Positions 23,832 to 35,324 of a DNA stretch of 64,000 nucleotides are shown in pieces. Within the stretch, counting starts at the first letter, position 1. The number at the start of each line of letters is the position of its first letter. The DNA comes from Neoceratodus forsteri (taxonomy: Eukaryota > Chordata > Ceratodontiformes > Ceratodontidae). The notes beneath the pieces were generated by a model. The model was not told where the DNA came from, searched no databases, and saw nothing but the letters and a program-made list of their open reading frames with translations. The position numbers were made by a program, and so were the translations under genes. The stretch lies in NCBI GenBank assembly GCA_016271365.2, contig CM028129.1, positions 430,980,501 through 431,044,500 of the forward strand. The letters run 5' to 3'.

Positions 23832-24130
23832 CCTCCGGGAGAGAGCATCAGCATCTATGTGGTTCAGACCTGCTCGGTATTCAGGCATAGTCATATTAGA
23901 TAATGAGAAAGCCACCTATGGCCAGTGGCATCCAACTTAGCTGAGGTCTGCACATAGGTCAAAGGATTATTGTCAGTTTTACTAGTATTTTCCCATACAA
24001 GTACTCATGGAATTGGTCAACAATAGCCCACTTCAAAGCTAGGAACTCTAACTTATGTACAGGATAGTTCTTTTTCGGATGGGGTCAGGCTTCTACTGGC
24101 AAGGCCACTGGTCTCAGGCCATTCTCGTGT
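23832..24130 (-). pseudogene. RNase H region, broken
   Basis: The motif KLEFLALKWAI lies near 24040-24070, followed by the end-of-RNase-H block EYRAGLNHIDADALSR at 23832-23880. Both are characteristic of Ty3/gypsy pol, where RNase H removes the RNA strand after cDNA synthesis. Stops fall between the motifs. Confidence 0.85.
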
Positions 24131-24149
24131 CTTGGTACAACACAGCCCC

Positions 24150-25175
24150 AACCCTTGCAAGCTAGCATCCAGGTGTGCAGGGCGTAGGTTTTCTTGGATC
24201 GGCATAGGCCAGCACTGGGCATGGGTGGGTTGATATATGATCTCATGAAAAGGCAGTTCTCATTAATCAGAGTCCAGCGGCCCCAAATACTTCACTCGAT
24301 GAAAATACACCTTTCAGTCTTGAGGGACGCTGACTTTGGTATTTTGTGGGTTGGGGATACCCTTGAGTAAGGTTAAGTAAGGCGGATCACTCTTGAATAG
24401 TCCTTGATGAAGCATCGATAATAACCACAGAATCCCAGGAATCTTTGCAGTTCTTTTAGATTTTGGGCTGTGGCCAGGTGGTCAAGGCCTCAACTTTACT
24501 TGGTCGGTCTCTATTCCTAGTTGGATACTATGTGTCCTACATACTTTACTGATGTTTGAAAGAATTGACCTTATCAATGGACAGTTTAAGGCCAAAGTCC
24601 TCCAGTCGGTCCAATACCTTTAAATAATCTGTCTCATGTTCCTCCAGTGAGCTGCCAAATACAATAACATCATCTAGGTATACCAGGCACTCTAGTAAGT
24701 TCATGTCCCCCACTGCACTTCCATCAATCGTTGAAAAGTGGCTGGGGCACCTGAAATCCCTTGAGGCATCCTCATGAATTCATAGAAATAGCCGGACAGA
24801 TAAAGGCGTCTTCTCACGGTCCTCTGGGGCCGTCCGGGATCTGGTAGTACACCCTGCGGAGATCCAGCACAGAGAACCACTTGCTCCCGTTAAGGCAGTC
24901 AAAGCATCTGAATGCGGGGCATTGTGTACTGATCAGGGATAGTCCGTCGGTTTGAAGGTGCGATAATCCACACACATCCTTACTGTTCCATTCTTTTTCC
25001 TCACTACCACAATGGGGGAAGCATAAGGGCTTCTGGATTCTTGTATTACACCAGCAGCTAACATCTCTTGCAGATGCTGCCTCACATCATCTATGTCAGC
25101 AGGTGCCAGGCGTCGAGACCTCTCACGAAATGGTCTTTCGTCATGCAGCCGGATATTGTACTCAGCTCCTTGCAT
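24150..25175 (-). pseudogene. Reverse transcriptase, broken
   Basis: The frame starting at 25175 carries RRLAPADIDDVRQHL, then SRSPYASPIVVVRKKNG and RMCVDYR (RT motifs 1-2). Further on are FMRMPQGISGAPATF (motif 4, about 24735-24790) and the catalytic YLDD at 24669-24680, followed by VIVFGSSLEEH. The family is Ty3/gypsy. Frameshifts lie near 24930 and within 24690-24930, and the copy is otherwise well preserved at residue level. Confidence 0.92.
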
Positions 25176-25786
25176 GCATCCTACATCCCATTCCTTAAAA
25201 AAACACCTGGTCTCTGGGCAAGCTTCTCACTGATCCTCACTTTCCATTCAGCTGGCAGCGGAGTCGCCAAATCAAACAAGTCAGGCGTTACTCTGTCATT
25301 CTTCCTTGAACTCTTGCTGCTGGGTAGCACTGCAGTGTCTGCACAATGCACATTAGCCAGGATGCAACCTCTGTTTACTCGAATGTCTCTTTTAGACACA
25401 TTATGAACTTGGACCATTACCTTCTGGCATAAGCATGGGCTCTAGCGGGCAAAATACTAGGCTTGACCAGCAGTCCCTCTGGCAATTTTCCATCGCCTGG
25501 TGCATCCAACAACATTAATATTTTATTCTTAACATCCTTTCTGATACGGACCTCCCTGTAAGGTACACTGGGCATTTGGCGCCAGGATCAGAGACTCAGA
25601 TCCTTCTTCCATACAATTCCGACCGGTTCCTCTGGTTCTGTTTTTCAGCATCTCTCTGTGCTCATAGGCCTTCTTAATTAAAGCCGAACTCTTAAAGCTC
25701 TACTAGTCTTTGACCCCTGTTTTCATAACACAACTGTGCCAGCCTTCGAACATATGGCATTTGTTCCAATCAACAAAGGGACACCA

Positions 25787-26038
25787 TCATACAGTCCAGT
25801 GGGGACACACTAAGGCTAGGGTCTCTACTTGTTCGGCCACCCAGCCACAGAGGTGGGGAAAGACAGCCAATCTGGATATACCCGGAATAGGGTAGGCCTT
25901 CTCACTTAACCCCCATACATGCAGTCCTTCTAATGGTTGTAAGGTGCCGTCTGACAAATGCTTCTGATACCAATCCTGGAACATAATTGTCACTTGGGAG
26001 CCACTGTCTAATACAGCTCTTGTAGACACTCCATTCAC
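25787..26038 (-). pseudogene. Retropepsin-like protease segment
   Basis: The active-site triad of an aspartic protease is visible as LDSGSQVT, with the Asp codon at about 26006-26008. It follows the gag zinc knuckle (about 26255-26290) and precedes RT, the expected place for the enzyme that cuts Gag-Pol. The downstream flap and the G-containing second motif cannot be assigned with confidence. Confidence 0.8.
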
Positions 26039-26229
26039 CTTACAGTGGTCTCCATGGAGGACCCACTACTGGACCAGTCTGGAGAGGCAATAGTGGGGGC
26101 CTGGGCAATGACCTTGCCACAAAAGGGCGTGAGTTAGCATTTTGGTGCCCTCACTGGGATCATTTGTTCACCTCTTAACCACTGATTTGTTCTCCAGCTC
26201 TCCTTGTAGCCTATATGCAACTTTGTCAG

Positions 26230-27760
26230 TGTCTTTTGGGGACCGCATTCCTTTTCATGTGCCCATCTTTCCCACAATTATAGCAAACATACTTTCTGGA
26301 GTTTGAGCTGGCCGAGGCGCCACACTGGGAGCCAGGGCGGGGTATTACTAACTGGAAACCTTGGTGCCATCTCTGTCTGTACGGACATAGCATTTGGAGA
26401 CATCTACGTCAGTTTCTCCACTTCCATGGTCAAGGAATCGAGTTCGAGCTGTTATCAGCAGGAGATACATGGGTGGGTACCCCCACCCCATAGCAGATGC
26501 AGTCGGATATAGGTCAGAGCCCATACTTGCAGGCGTGGCCTTCATAAAGGACTGTTTTGAATTCCCGGATCTCTCTCAACAGTTCGCCCCATTGTAGGCA
26601 TATCTTTTTCCTTGTCAGAGCACTCATTGACTTTAACCTCTGCCCTGAACTTCACTTGATGGGGTCACCTCAGTCACTCGGGTCATAGTCGCAGCTATTG
26701 GTTGCAGGTCCCTCGAGGTCGTCTTTTCTCAACTCCTCGATTTCTCTCATTAACTCATCATAGGAGGGTGGGGATTCCAGTCGATCTGCCAGGCGTAACT
26801 GAAGCAACAGCAGTTCTGAGAAGGGGCAGACTTAAGGATCCTGTCCAGCCTGGTTCGGTCCAGTTCAATTGCTGGCAAACTACCCTTTCTGAGGCATTCT
26901 TGCAACAATTTTTCCAGCGAGAGACATACACACGGACAACAACTCCCTTGGTACTGTTGTGCATTTCTACTCCACCATGGGTCCTCATCAGAATCTGGGC
27001 TCCCATACACATTCTCCAAGGCCTCAAGATAGGCCTGTGCAGTCACTTCAGGGTTACTGGCCCGTTTAGCACGGATGGTAGCCAGGGCAGGACCTGGAGG
27101 CTCTCACTAACCCTCTTTAAGCTTTTGCCTTCCGAGGCATTGCCATTCTAGCACTTGGGGCAACATAGTCTATCCAGGTCTCCCAGTCATCCTCCCTTTG
27201 GGGGTGGGAGGTGCCAGAGAAGATCCTCAACCTTCAGTGAGAGTCGTGACTAATGGCAGGTGCAGAAATAGGAGTCTGCATTGGTTCAGCCACCATTACG
27301 GCACTGGAGCAGGAGAGGGTGTTGGGGAGGAACACCCCAGGTGGCAAGAATAGTTTCTTCAAGTCCTCCACAGTTTTCCTCTCCCAGCAACCATTCAGCA
27401 AATTTCTCCTCAAAAGTTTCAGATAGTGGTGGGGGCTGATTCCCCCGGTCTTTACTGTCCTAGTTATCACTCTCCAGGGGTGAGGGCTCCCTCTGGGGTA
27501 ATGGTCTGTGGCACTTTGGGAGCTATCTATGGGATCCTTAAACTCTACTAGGGCCAGGAAAGTGTGGGTGAGCAGATTAGCATGCCGACCCACCACCACA
27601 GGGTTTTGTAAACCTTCCACCTTGGAAAGTACTCCCTGCACAGTGTCCGTATTGATACCAGGGGGATGTCCAGGATAAGCATAGCATTTTGGGGTCGATC
27701 TCCTCCCAGTACACCACTCCACCAGCGTGCACAGCCACTTCTGTCGGGTACCCATTTTTT
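26230..27760 (-). pseudogene. PNMA-like gag, frameshifted
   Basis: The N-terminal frame (27234-27755) has the pattern of the RRM-like domain of PNMA proteins: an early WC, an alternating aliphatic stretch, VVVGRHANLL and then TFLALVEFKDP. A second frame (26750-27046) carries a PNMA/Arc-type capsid segment: AQAYLEALENVYGS, then LEKLLQECLRKGSLP and RTRLDRILKSAP. A CCHC-type knuckle CYNCGKDGHMKR lies at about 26255-26290, with its last Cys displaced by a one-base shift. At least two frame changes separate these parts. PNMA genes are known to derive from Ty3-type gag, so this looks like the free-living side of that lineage; that reading is inference. Confidence 0.8.
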
Positions 27761-27803
27761 CTTAACAGTGGTTCGTAAATATGGCCACTAGAGGACACAC
27801 AAT

Positions 27804-27821
27804 CCCAACGGTGAGCCTCCA
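27804..27821 (-). other. Primer-binding site (possibly tRNA-Thr)
   Basis: Three bases after the 5' LTR the minus strand reads TGGAGGCTCACCGTTGGG, that is TGG complementary to a tRNA CCA end. The adjoining AGGCTCA fits the 3' acceptor strand of a threonine-type tRNA better than Pro, Lys or Trp. The tRNA identity is tentative. Confidence 0.6.
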
Positions 27822-27824
27822 AGA

Positions 27825-29441
27825 TGTAACCCCTAGATGGCGCTATCCCAGGGCTACTATCCCTGCCTGATTTGCCACTAACAGGTTGAGGGGCCTGGAT
27901 CCAATGGCGGGGGTGCCTCCACCCAGAGGTCAGGGTTTGCAATAGTTAAACTAACTTGGTCACAGCCCTCTGGGACACTCATCCCCCTTCTTCCCACTAG
28001 TGGCCCACACAATATATCAAATTACCTTCACAGTATACACTTACCCCAGGTCTGGTTCCGCACTGGGACCTCCTGTGAAATGAGATACAGTGCAACAATC
28101 ACAGTACAGTGCTTAACATAGACAAATACACTCAGGCAGTATAACTTTGCGCTGAAACAAGCAGCTCTGATTTATTTAGGGGATATAACAAGGACAGGGG
28201 AAATCAGGTTAATTAGCTTATCACTCTAATAATCCACTCATGGCTCTGTGCACAGGCCTATCCCTATCAGTTACTGTCCCTGGGTACCCAAGCCCTGAGT
28301 GGCTAGTCCAAACCGTGGCAGCTGGTAGGGCCCTTTCACACAGAGAAAAGGAGAATTAAACAGTCAGCAGTACAGTAATTCCATTTGGATTTAATGTGGC
28401 AATTCAACAGGGAGCGACCCTGAATTAGTACTCACGACCTCCAAATAAGATAGGGTCCTTCAATGTCAGCAGGGCTCACTTGAGGTCACAAGCCTCTTCA
28501 CACATCCATATAAAAGAAAGCACTATAACAGGCAGGCTGCATCTGTATCCCGATCGCAATTACTGCACAATACCCGAGAACACACAGCAGATTCAGTTCC
28601 TGACAGACCGAATGCAATTTTCAGCAATTCCTCCAGTCTTCTACAGGGTGAGCCTGGTTTCTACTCTTCAGAGATCCTTTGATTCTTTTCACAGGACGGA
28701 TTCAGTCCTAACAAGCTGTTACACAAGCTGCAGACCGGAACTCTGGGCCTTACACACGTTTTTTGACTAAAACTGCACACTGAAAAAGCACAGGGCTCCT
28801 TCCTTCTTCACTGCCAAAGCTCAACTGAACTTTCAACCGACAAAACCGGGCACTTCCTTTGAGTTCCTCCCAGTTCTTGACTGGATTGGCTGTCACTCAC
28901 AATAGACTGCTGCTGTTGGTCCAAAAGGCACTGAAGTCAAACTACATCTCCCAGAGTCACTGCCCATACAATCCTCTTGTGGCTGGCTCAGATTATGAGT
29001 CCAAGTTCTGATTCGTCCAAGGCACCATTTTAGAGCTAGCTTATCCCACACTGATTGGTCCAGTTCAGCAGTTCAAAACTAGAATGGGGAACTAGCAGAC
29101 ACAGTTCTGACTGCAAAGAAAGCAGGTTAGACAAACTGTATTTATTATTACTCTAAATAATTTCTGGCAAACAGTTACATCTTTCAGATAGGTTCCCTTT
29201 GCACCCTAGTGACTGCAAAATGAAGTGAATTGGCAGCAGCTCGAGTGGTACTCAGAGAAGCACACAGTCCCCCATATAAACTAATTATGTCTGCAAGCAG
29301 ACAGCTCTTAAAGAGACAGTACCAGAGGCTCTAAAAACACTCACTGATAAATGGCTTAAATGCCAAACACCATTCAGGCTTGGAGCATTCAAGCAAGCTC
29401 CTGGAAGTCTTTTGGGAACCCCCATTTGCAGGGGGGTTACA
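27825..29441 (-). repeat. 5' LTR of the Ty3/gypsy element
   Basis: 1617 bp, direct repeat of 20203-21813. It starts TGTAACCCCTAGATGG and ends GGGGGGTTACA. In the first 430 bp I count about a dozen differences from the other LTR, most of them 1-2-base insertions or deletions. Confidence 0.96.
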
Positions 29442-29635
29442 TACTACAATCTGTATTTTACTATCCTTGTACTACTATTGTATTTTACTGTTTCTACTGT
29501 TATTTATGTACTACCTTGTACCCCGTATCATTGTCTCCTGATTTATGTATGCTGTCCTACTCAGGACCTCCTTGTAAAGGAGCTTGCTCAATGAAGCCTT
29601 TTGCTGGGGAAATAAATACAAAATAAAATGACATT
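29442..29635 (+). mobile_element. LINE 3' end (L2-like)
   Basis: T-rich 3' UTR ending in CAGGACCTCCTTGTAAAGGA, GCTTGCTCAATGAAGCC and AAATAAATACAAAATAAAAT. An inverted copy of the same end is at 60842-61010 (CACTCATTTACCAGGAGGTC). The Ty3 element abuts its left side. Confidence 0.6.
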
Positions 29636-29789
29636 GTATAGCAACTTATCTTAATACTTTGGCTTGGTGGTGGGGTCCTTTACAAAATCACAGTTGCCTT
29701 AGGCAGATATACAGGAAGGGGGATCATAGGGGTCTTCCTGAACCCTTCCCTTCCCAACCCCACCTTGCTAGAGTGCCATTCCAGTATTT

Positions 29790-30562
29790 CAGAATATTTA
29801 TAGGAGCAGGGAGCAGTACAGGATGGTGGGGAAATTCTGGCCACCACAAGTCAGGAGAGAGACCTGGTGGGTTATCATATCTGATGACCTGAAGGTGACC
29901 AAACAGTATTAAAAAGTGGTGGGAGAGCAAACAGAATGTTGGGGTGCATAGGGAGGGGCACAACAAGCAGAAGGAACGAAGTGGTGATGCCACTGTACAG
30001 ATCACTGGTGAGGCCTCAGCTGGAGTACTGTGTCCAGTTCTAGAGACCACATCTCCGGAAGGACATTGACAAAATAGAGGCAGTCCAGAAGGGCAACGAA
30101 GATGGTACATGGACTGCACCAGAAGCCCCACGAGGAAAGACTTAAGGACCTTAATATCTATTCACTAGAAGAAAGAAGGGGAGGGGAGATATGATGGAGA
30201 CTTTCAAGTACCTTAGGGAATAAACAGAGTACAGGAGGAAAGCATATTTCAGAGAAAACTCTGCACAAGAACAAGGGGCGTGATCAATATAAGGCTGAAG
30301 GGTGGAAGGCTCAGCGTAATGTTAGGAAGTACTTTTCATTGAAAGGGTGGTGGAACCATGGAACAGCCTTCCAGAAGTGGTGGGTGCAAAACAATACAGG
30401 GTTCAAGAGTGCATGGGACAGACATAAGGATACCCTGGAGATGTGCAGAGCAGAAGAGCCACAGATCAAACAGGATCAGGGGCTGCAGCAGTGAGTAGGG
30501 AAATGGGCAGACTAGGTGGGTCGCATGGTCCTTATTTGCTGACAGATTCTATGTTTCTATAT
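29790..30562 (+). mobile_element. CR1 LINE 3' end
   Basis: Plus-strand CR1 tail: GACCTGGTGGGTTATCATAT, then the segment with CAACGAAGATGGTACATGG, an ORF2 end with GGTGGTGGAACCATGGAACAGCCTTCC, and a terminal ATTCTATGTTTCTATA repeat at 30547-30562. It is 5'-truncated. Confidence 0.85.
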
Positions 30563-31139
30563 CTCACAGTGCCTTAGCACTGTATGACCCTCCCCCAAAA
30601 CAAAAACAGAAATTATAGCTCTGCCCCACGACTTTTATGCTCACCCAGTTTTACATAGGTTTTACCAAACTTGCTGTTTGTAGTCAGACTGGCGAGGAGT
30701 CCAGAGGTATCCATCTTTTGTTTGTAAATCCACCTTCCAATTTTAACACCACCTTGCTGAATGCCCTTGTCCTAGCATAAGATATCAGAAAATACAATGA
30801 GATGTTGCATAAAAAACATGGTCCCTCTGCTCAGACTGCTACAATACCTGACAAAGATACCTGGTGGCCCTGAAAGATTGTGTGCTCTAACATCTCTGTA
30901 CAATAGCTCTTTTGATCCAGTTAAGCAGTTAGGCATGGCCAGGGTGAGGGGCACTGTAAGGCAATTGTACCCCACGAGCAGCTTTAAATTGTACAAGCTG
31001 CAGGTGGATATAGTCCACTTAAGGATGTGATGTCCAGTCAGTAAACTCCCCCCACCCTGAGTATTTTACCATGATTATAAAATGTGGTAACTCTTTTCAT
31101 TATTTACTTATATAACCTATATTTATCCTTTGCTTCTAA

Positions 31140-31267
31140 CACAGTCCCTCTTATTTGGAAAACAGTTGTAGTAACTCCCCTCTACAAAGGAGAAGATAGG
31201 TCCAGTATCTCAAATTATAGATAATTTTGGTTCTCCTGTGCTTGCCAAAATGTTAGAGAAATTTGTG

Positions 31268-31309
<42 letters not shown>

Positions 31310-31835
31310 CCTCAAATCTGTAACCCAGCGTATAATAGCCAGGGTCCCTCAAGGGTCAGTCCTGGGCTCCATGCTGATTTCATTTTTTTGTGAATGAAAT
31401 ACTGACCATTTGTGCTGATGTTAAAATGGTAATATATGTAGATGACACAGAAATTTACTGTTAGGATCCTGCACTAGCGTACATTCAACATAAACTGCAG
31501 CCCAGCTTCACCCGACTGCAAAACTGGTTTGCATTAAATAAGTGCCTGCTAACTGTAAAACAAAGCCAAAACTTTGGTCTTTGGAAAACCACAAAAACTT
31601 CCTAAGAGTAAGACTCCCTCACTATTATCAGCACAAATGGCACACCTTTGGAACAAGTTCCGTTTATACAATACTTAGAGGGTCTTTCTGGATAGTAGCC
31701 TAAGTGCTGAAACACACATATCCATGACCAAAAAGGCCCATCAGAAGCTGGGCTTTCTACAGAAACAGACTGCCTAACCAGAAAGTAAGGAAACCATTGC
31801 CAACCAGGTTCTCTTACCAACTTGAGAATGGGAGC
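31140..31835 (+). mobile_element. L2-like LINE RT fragment
   Basis: The translation includes IWKTVVVTPLYKGED (RT motif 2 region), ARVPQGSVLGSMLISFFVNEI and KMVIYVDDTEIYC with the catalytic YVDD (near 31433-31450). A (TA)n run at 31269-31306 splits it. Frameshifts and stops are frequent. Confidence 0.75.
31269..31306. repeat. (TA)n microsatellite
   Basis: Nineteen TA steps without interruption, inside the degraded LINE RT. Confidence 0.97.
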
Positions 31836-31839
31836 CATA

Positions 31840-32035
31840 CAGAAACAGAGAAACAGAATTTGATGGCAGAAAAGGTCTGCTTAGCCCACCTAGTCTGCCC
31901 AGGTGTTCACTACCTAGTCCGCCTTTGCAAACCCTATCTGGTCTTCATCGACCCTCCCACCTCCCTGCTTCCTATCTAAGGGGTAGGATACAATACATGA
32001 TAGAGTAAAAAGATGCAAGAATAACAAATATGCTG
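31840..32035 (-). mobile_element. CR1 3' end fragment
   Basis: Inverted CR1 3' UTR with CAGAATTTGATGGCAGAAAA followed by CACCTAGTCTGCCCAGG, matching the ends at 1085 and 15499. It is truncated. Confidence 0.6.
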
Positions 32036-32470
32036 GCCTGTAGCGCGCCCGTGGTCTGCAACGTGGCCAACTAGCTGGGTTTGGGAACAAGCCCAGAGGG
32101 TGTGAGGGCCAGCCAGGGGAGAAGGATTGAGCACTCAATAGACTGGAATGGGCAGTTGGAGGTGGTCAGCAACAGTACAACTCCAGGCAGTGGTCGGTGC
32201 ACCTGACACCTCAGTACATGCAGATACTTGTGTATACAGCAGACATCGGCACACTCACGCATGGAAGTGTGCGTGGCATGCCTCTGAGGTCAGTGCCTGT
32301 CCAGAGCCACTAGGGAGAATGAAACAAGAAACCCCTCTGGGCAGGGCAGCATGGTGCCCTGGGGCCGCAACCTCCACACATGCCTGAATGATGCCAGCAT
32401 ACGTCTTGACCGGGGATTCTGGTTGATCTCAACCTCTCTCTTTGGGAAGCCTCAACGTGGGTGGGATAAG
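32036..32470 (+). mobile_element. tRNA-derived SINE, family A
   Basis: Contains the family body: GGGTTTGGGAACAAGCCC, then GGAGAAGGATTGAGCACTC, parallel to GGGAAGGATTGAGCATCC at 63125 and GAGGAGGATTGAGCGTCC at 51185. Its A-box region is degenerate and the A-rich end is near 32500. Confidence 0.6.
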
Positions 32471-32554
32471 TCATGGGCCAGAGAGCACAAAAAGAGTTGG
32501 AAAAAAAAGAATAATAAATACATTTTTACACAGCATATATTTTAATTTCCCCAA

Positions 32555-32790
32555 AACAAATTTATTTATTTGAAAATTGTCTTACCAAGTAAACATACAG
32601 AGATTAACAGCAGTCTGATTTACAGATGTGACCTGGGAAGGGAGGCATGAGAGACAATAAAACTAACAAGCATAGCACATAAAACTAGCAAGAAATATAC
32701 AAGCAAGATCAACAAATAGTACAGAATTCACAAATGTACAATCATTAATTACCTGTATCTTCCTCTGCTCAATCTGATAACACTCTAATG
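32555..32790 (-). mobile_element. Inverted LINE 3' end
   Basis: TTTATTTATTTG with TTACCAAGTAAACATACAGA, then TGTGACCTGGGAAGG and A/C-rich UTR sequence. The same layout occurs at 46575-46760. Confidence 0.45.
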
Positions 32791-33133
32791 AGAACCACAT
32801 TCCCCAGAAATCTGTGTACTGTAACATCTATATACAATTTCTTGGTTGGTTCAGTAAAGGTACAGTCTCCTTATATGCACATCGGATGCATGCCCATTTT
32901 GGTTATATGCACAAAATTGCATGCCCCATTCCAAAGCCTATATAATTAATAATAAAATATTTGCTTTATGCACACCAAATTTCAATTGTATGCTCACTTT
33001 TCCTCCATAAAGCAGCCCCAGAGACATTAATAGTGCCAATAGCACCTGTTAAACAGACAGTAACTGCTGTCAGTGGTTAAATATATGTCCTGTATGTTTG
33101 TCAGAGCGAGCAACTATGTAGAAAACAAATACC

Positions 33134-33647
33134 TTAAAAGGGAACTGTGAGGCTGATCCCAAGTAGCACTTTGTGTGCAAAAACATTTTATTTGCTTACT
33201 GCAGTGTAGTAGATTAGTTAGTCTAATTTTGCTGCCTTGAATGGTGATTCAGTAGTCCACAGTATGTATGTTAAAGATTTTGTAAGCTGAAATCAGATGT
33301 TTGCTGGTCCCAATGTGCTTACTAGGCTTAGTACAGTCCTCTGTGACTGTACCTAGCCCTAGGAGAGCAGCAGCAGACCAGCACACAGAAAATTACAGCT
33401 TATAACATTCTAACACTCACTGCAGGCTACTGAATCTCCCACTACTGCAGCCCTCCCCTGATGTCAGCTACAGGCGATTCTGGGATTTCTGGAAATGTCA
33501 CCTTACAAGACAGCGAAATTATCCTTATACAATCTATTACACTGCAGTACACAGTAAACAAATGCAAATGGTTTTGTACACAAAGTGCTAATTGAGATCA
33601 GCCTCACACTTGGGTGTGAGGCTCTTTTTGCTGAAAGTTCCTTTTAA
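33134..33647. mobile_element. Palindromic TTAA-flanked MITE (T2/Kolobok-like), copy 2
   Basis: TTAAAAGGGAACTGTGAGGC on the left; the right end reads inverted TTAAAAGGAACTTTCAGC. The long palindrome pairs AAGTAGCACTTTGTGTGCAA (33160) with TTTTGTACACAAAGTGCTAA (33571). It is about 514 bp with TTAA at both edges, and the same family as 3571-4229 but better preserved at the tips. It is non-autonomous. Confidence 0.82.
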
Positions 33648-33699
33648 ACAACTGAGAATATGCAGCATTTGAGGAATTGGTATGTTTTCAATGAATATG

Positions 33700-34075
33700 A
33701 TATAGTCAATAAATGTAAGTGAGTATGAGAAATTGTGTTTTACTGAGTGTTTCCAAGGATTTCAGTACAATTTTGGTTGTATCCCATTTCGAATGTATGC
33801 ACAAAAACAGGGTGTCCCAGGCATGTGCATATATCACATATAAGCTGGATTCATTCAGCGACCACTGCATGAAGTTCTACGTCAGACAAATCCAGCATCC
33901 CCCCTCCTCGCCAAAATACATCTGCCCAAGGTCTCTCTGGTCATTAAACGTCAATGCTCCACTGAGTTTCCTCGCCACAGCAGATGGGTCAGCCATTCTC
34001 TCTGGATTGTAGCTGAAACAAGCCTTGGCTCAAATGCCTCTCCCAGTTACCAATTTTCAAATAAATAAATAAAAA
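33700..34075 (+). mobile_element. L2-like LINE 3' end
   Basis: Ends CTCCCAGTTACCAATTTTCA followed by AAATAAATAAATAAAAATAT, the same terminal block as 47450-47500 (CTCCTGGCTACCAATTTTAA). Confidence 0.55.
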
Positions 34076-34857
34076 TATATATCAGGATTTTACTGTATCA
34101 TCACAATATTCAACAAATGAATCTTTCCAAGGACTAACATGGCTGCAACAATCTCTTTGTACCAAGCAGAAAAAATAGATCTTTTTGTAATTAGGGGTGG
34201 GGGAAAAGAGTTGTGGTTAAAATAAAATTAATAACCACTGCTACTCTCCCACTTTCAGGCTGGAAATCCTCTGGCTCAGACTCATAGATTCTTATGTGAA
34301 ACATGAAAGGAACACCCCAAGCATTAGGACCCAGTGGGAGCCTCTTCCACGGTTGTTATTGTAAAGTGCAACAGCTCCAAGTCTTGAAGTATGGCATTTA
34401 CAACCCTTTTGTTATATATTGCAGGACGGCTTAACACTCCTTGTTTATTGCCCCCCCTTTCAACTTGGATCACCTCTTCTAAACAAAAGGCGCCACATCC
34501 TCAGGCCTTTTCCTGAGGAGCGCTGTGTGGAACTGGGGAGACTTAAAATGCTCCATTTGTAGTTTTTCATTTTTAACGTGTAAACTGTTTGATTTTTCTA
34601 AAATGAGAGGGTTCTGCCAGTCATAAATTTAGCCTGAAGGATCCTAGAAACACTGGCTTCCAGGGCAATTTCTGTTCTTTTTTCCTTTTCCCCCCCTATT
34701 ATTTGGCATTCTAAATGTTGCCTTCATTTTTTGCTGGGGGGGGTAGGGGGTGGTGAGCACATACTTGCTAACAGTCTGGGGGGGCACATACTGCTAATAG
34801 CCTGGGGGAGCACATACTTGCTAATAGTTGGGGAGGGCATACACTTGTTAATAGTTT

Positions 34858-35062
34858 AGGGAGGCAGTATAGCACAGTGGTTTAAGGCTCTGAGTTGCAA
34901 ATTTGGCGACATCTAGCAGACCAGGCCTGGGTTTAAATCCCACAGCTTCTACTTACATACTGTGTGACCCTGAGCAAGTCACTTAACTTCCCTGTGCTCC
35001 CAGGTCACTCCTGTAAAAAAGCTTTCAGCTTAGTGTGCTACTCCTCGTTAAACAACTAAAAT
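34858..35062 (+). mobile_element. MIR/CORE-type SINE, well preserved
   Basis: A-box GGCAGTATAGCACAGTGGTT, B-box CTGGGTTTAAATCCCAC, core TACTGTGTGACCCTGAGCAA, then GTCACTTAACTTCCCTGTGC and the family tail AAGCTTTCAGCTTAGTGTGC. The order is identical to the inverted copy at 14048. It is the clearest SINE head in the window. Confidence 0.88.
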
Positions 35063-35324
35063 AGTCTGGGACACAACTACTGGGCAACCCAGTGAGGGTG
35101 CTGGTGATGGTAGTGAGGAGTATTTAAAACTGTGACGACTGGCATAGTATGAGAACTGGCTGGCCTGATTACAAAAGTAGAGCTATCAAAATCTAGCTTT
35201 GGTTATTACAATGATTCAAATGTTGTTGTTTTTTGTCATATTTTAAAGTAACACTAATACAGATAAAACAAGCATTTGTTAATGCCGAATGTTCACTTAC
35301 ATGCTGTTGTACTTGGTCCTGCTT

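Larger units (their letters stand above)
20203..29441 (-). mobile_element. Ty3/gypsy LTR retrotransposon with PNMA-like gag
   Basis: Complete structure on the minus strand: two LTRs of about 1.6 kb starting TGTAAC and ending GTTACA, a primer-binding site 3 bp inside the 5' LTR, a purine tract before the 3' LTR, and a 4-5-bp target duplication (ATACT before 20203; TACT, or ATACT sharing one base, after 29440). Internal order is gag, protease, reverse transcriptase, RNase H, integrase, which is the Ty3/gypsy order. No env-like ORF was seen. Every domain is recognisable, but the reading frame shifts repeatedly, so this copy cannot be translated as it stands. The flanks suggest it sits inside an older LINE 3' region. 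Confidence 0.95.

Noticed and set aside
34858..34960. tRNA gene
   Set aside because: The A and B boxes belong to a SINE head; the following core and tail recur in many copies and no cloverleaf acceptor stem closes.
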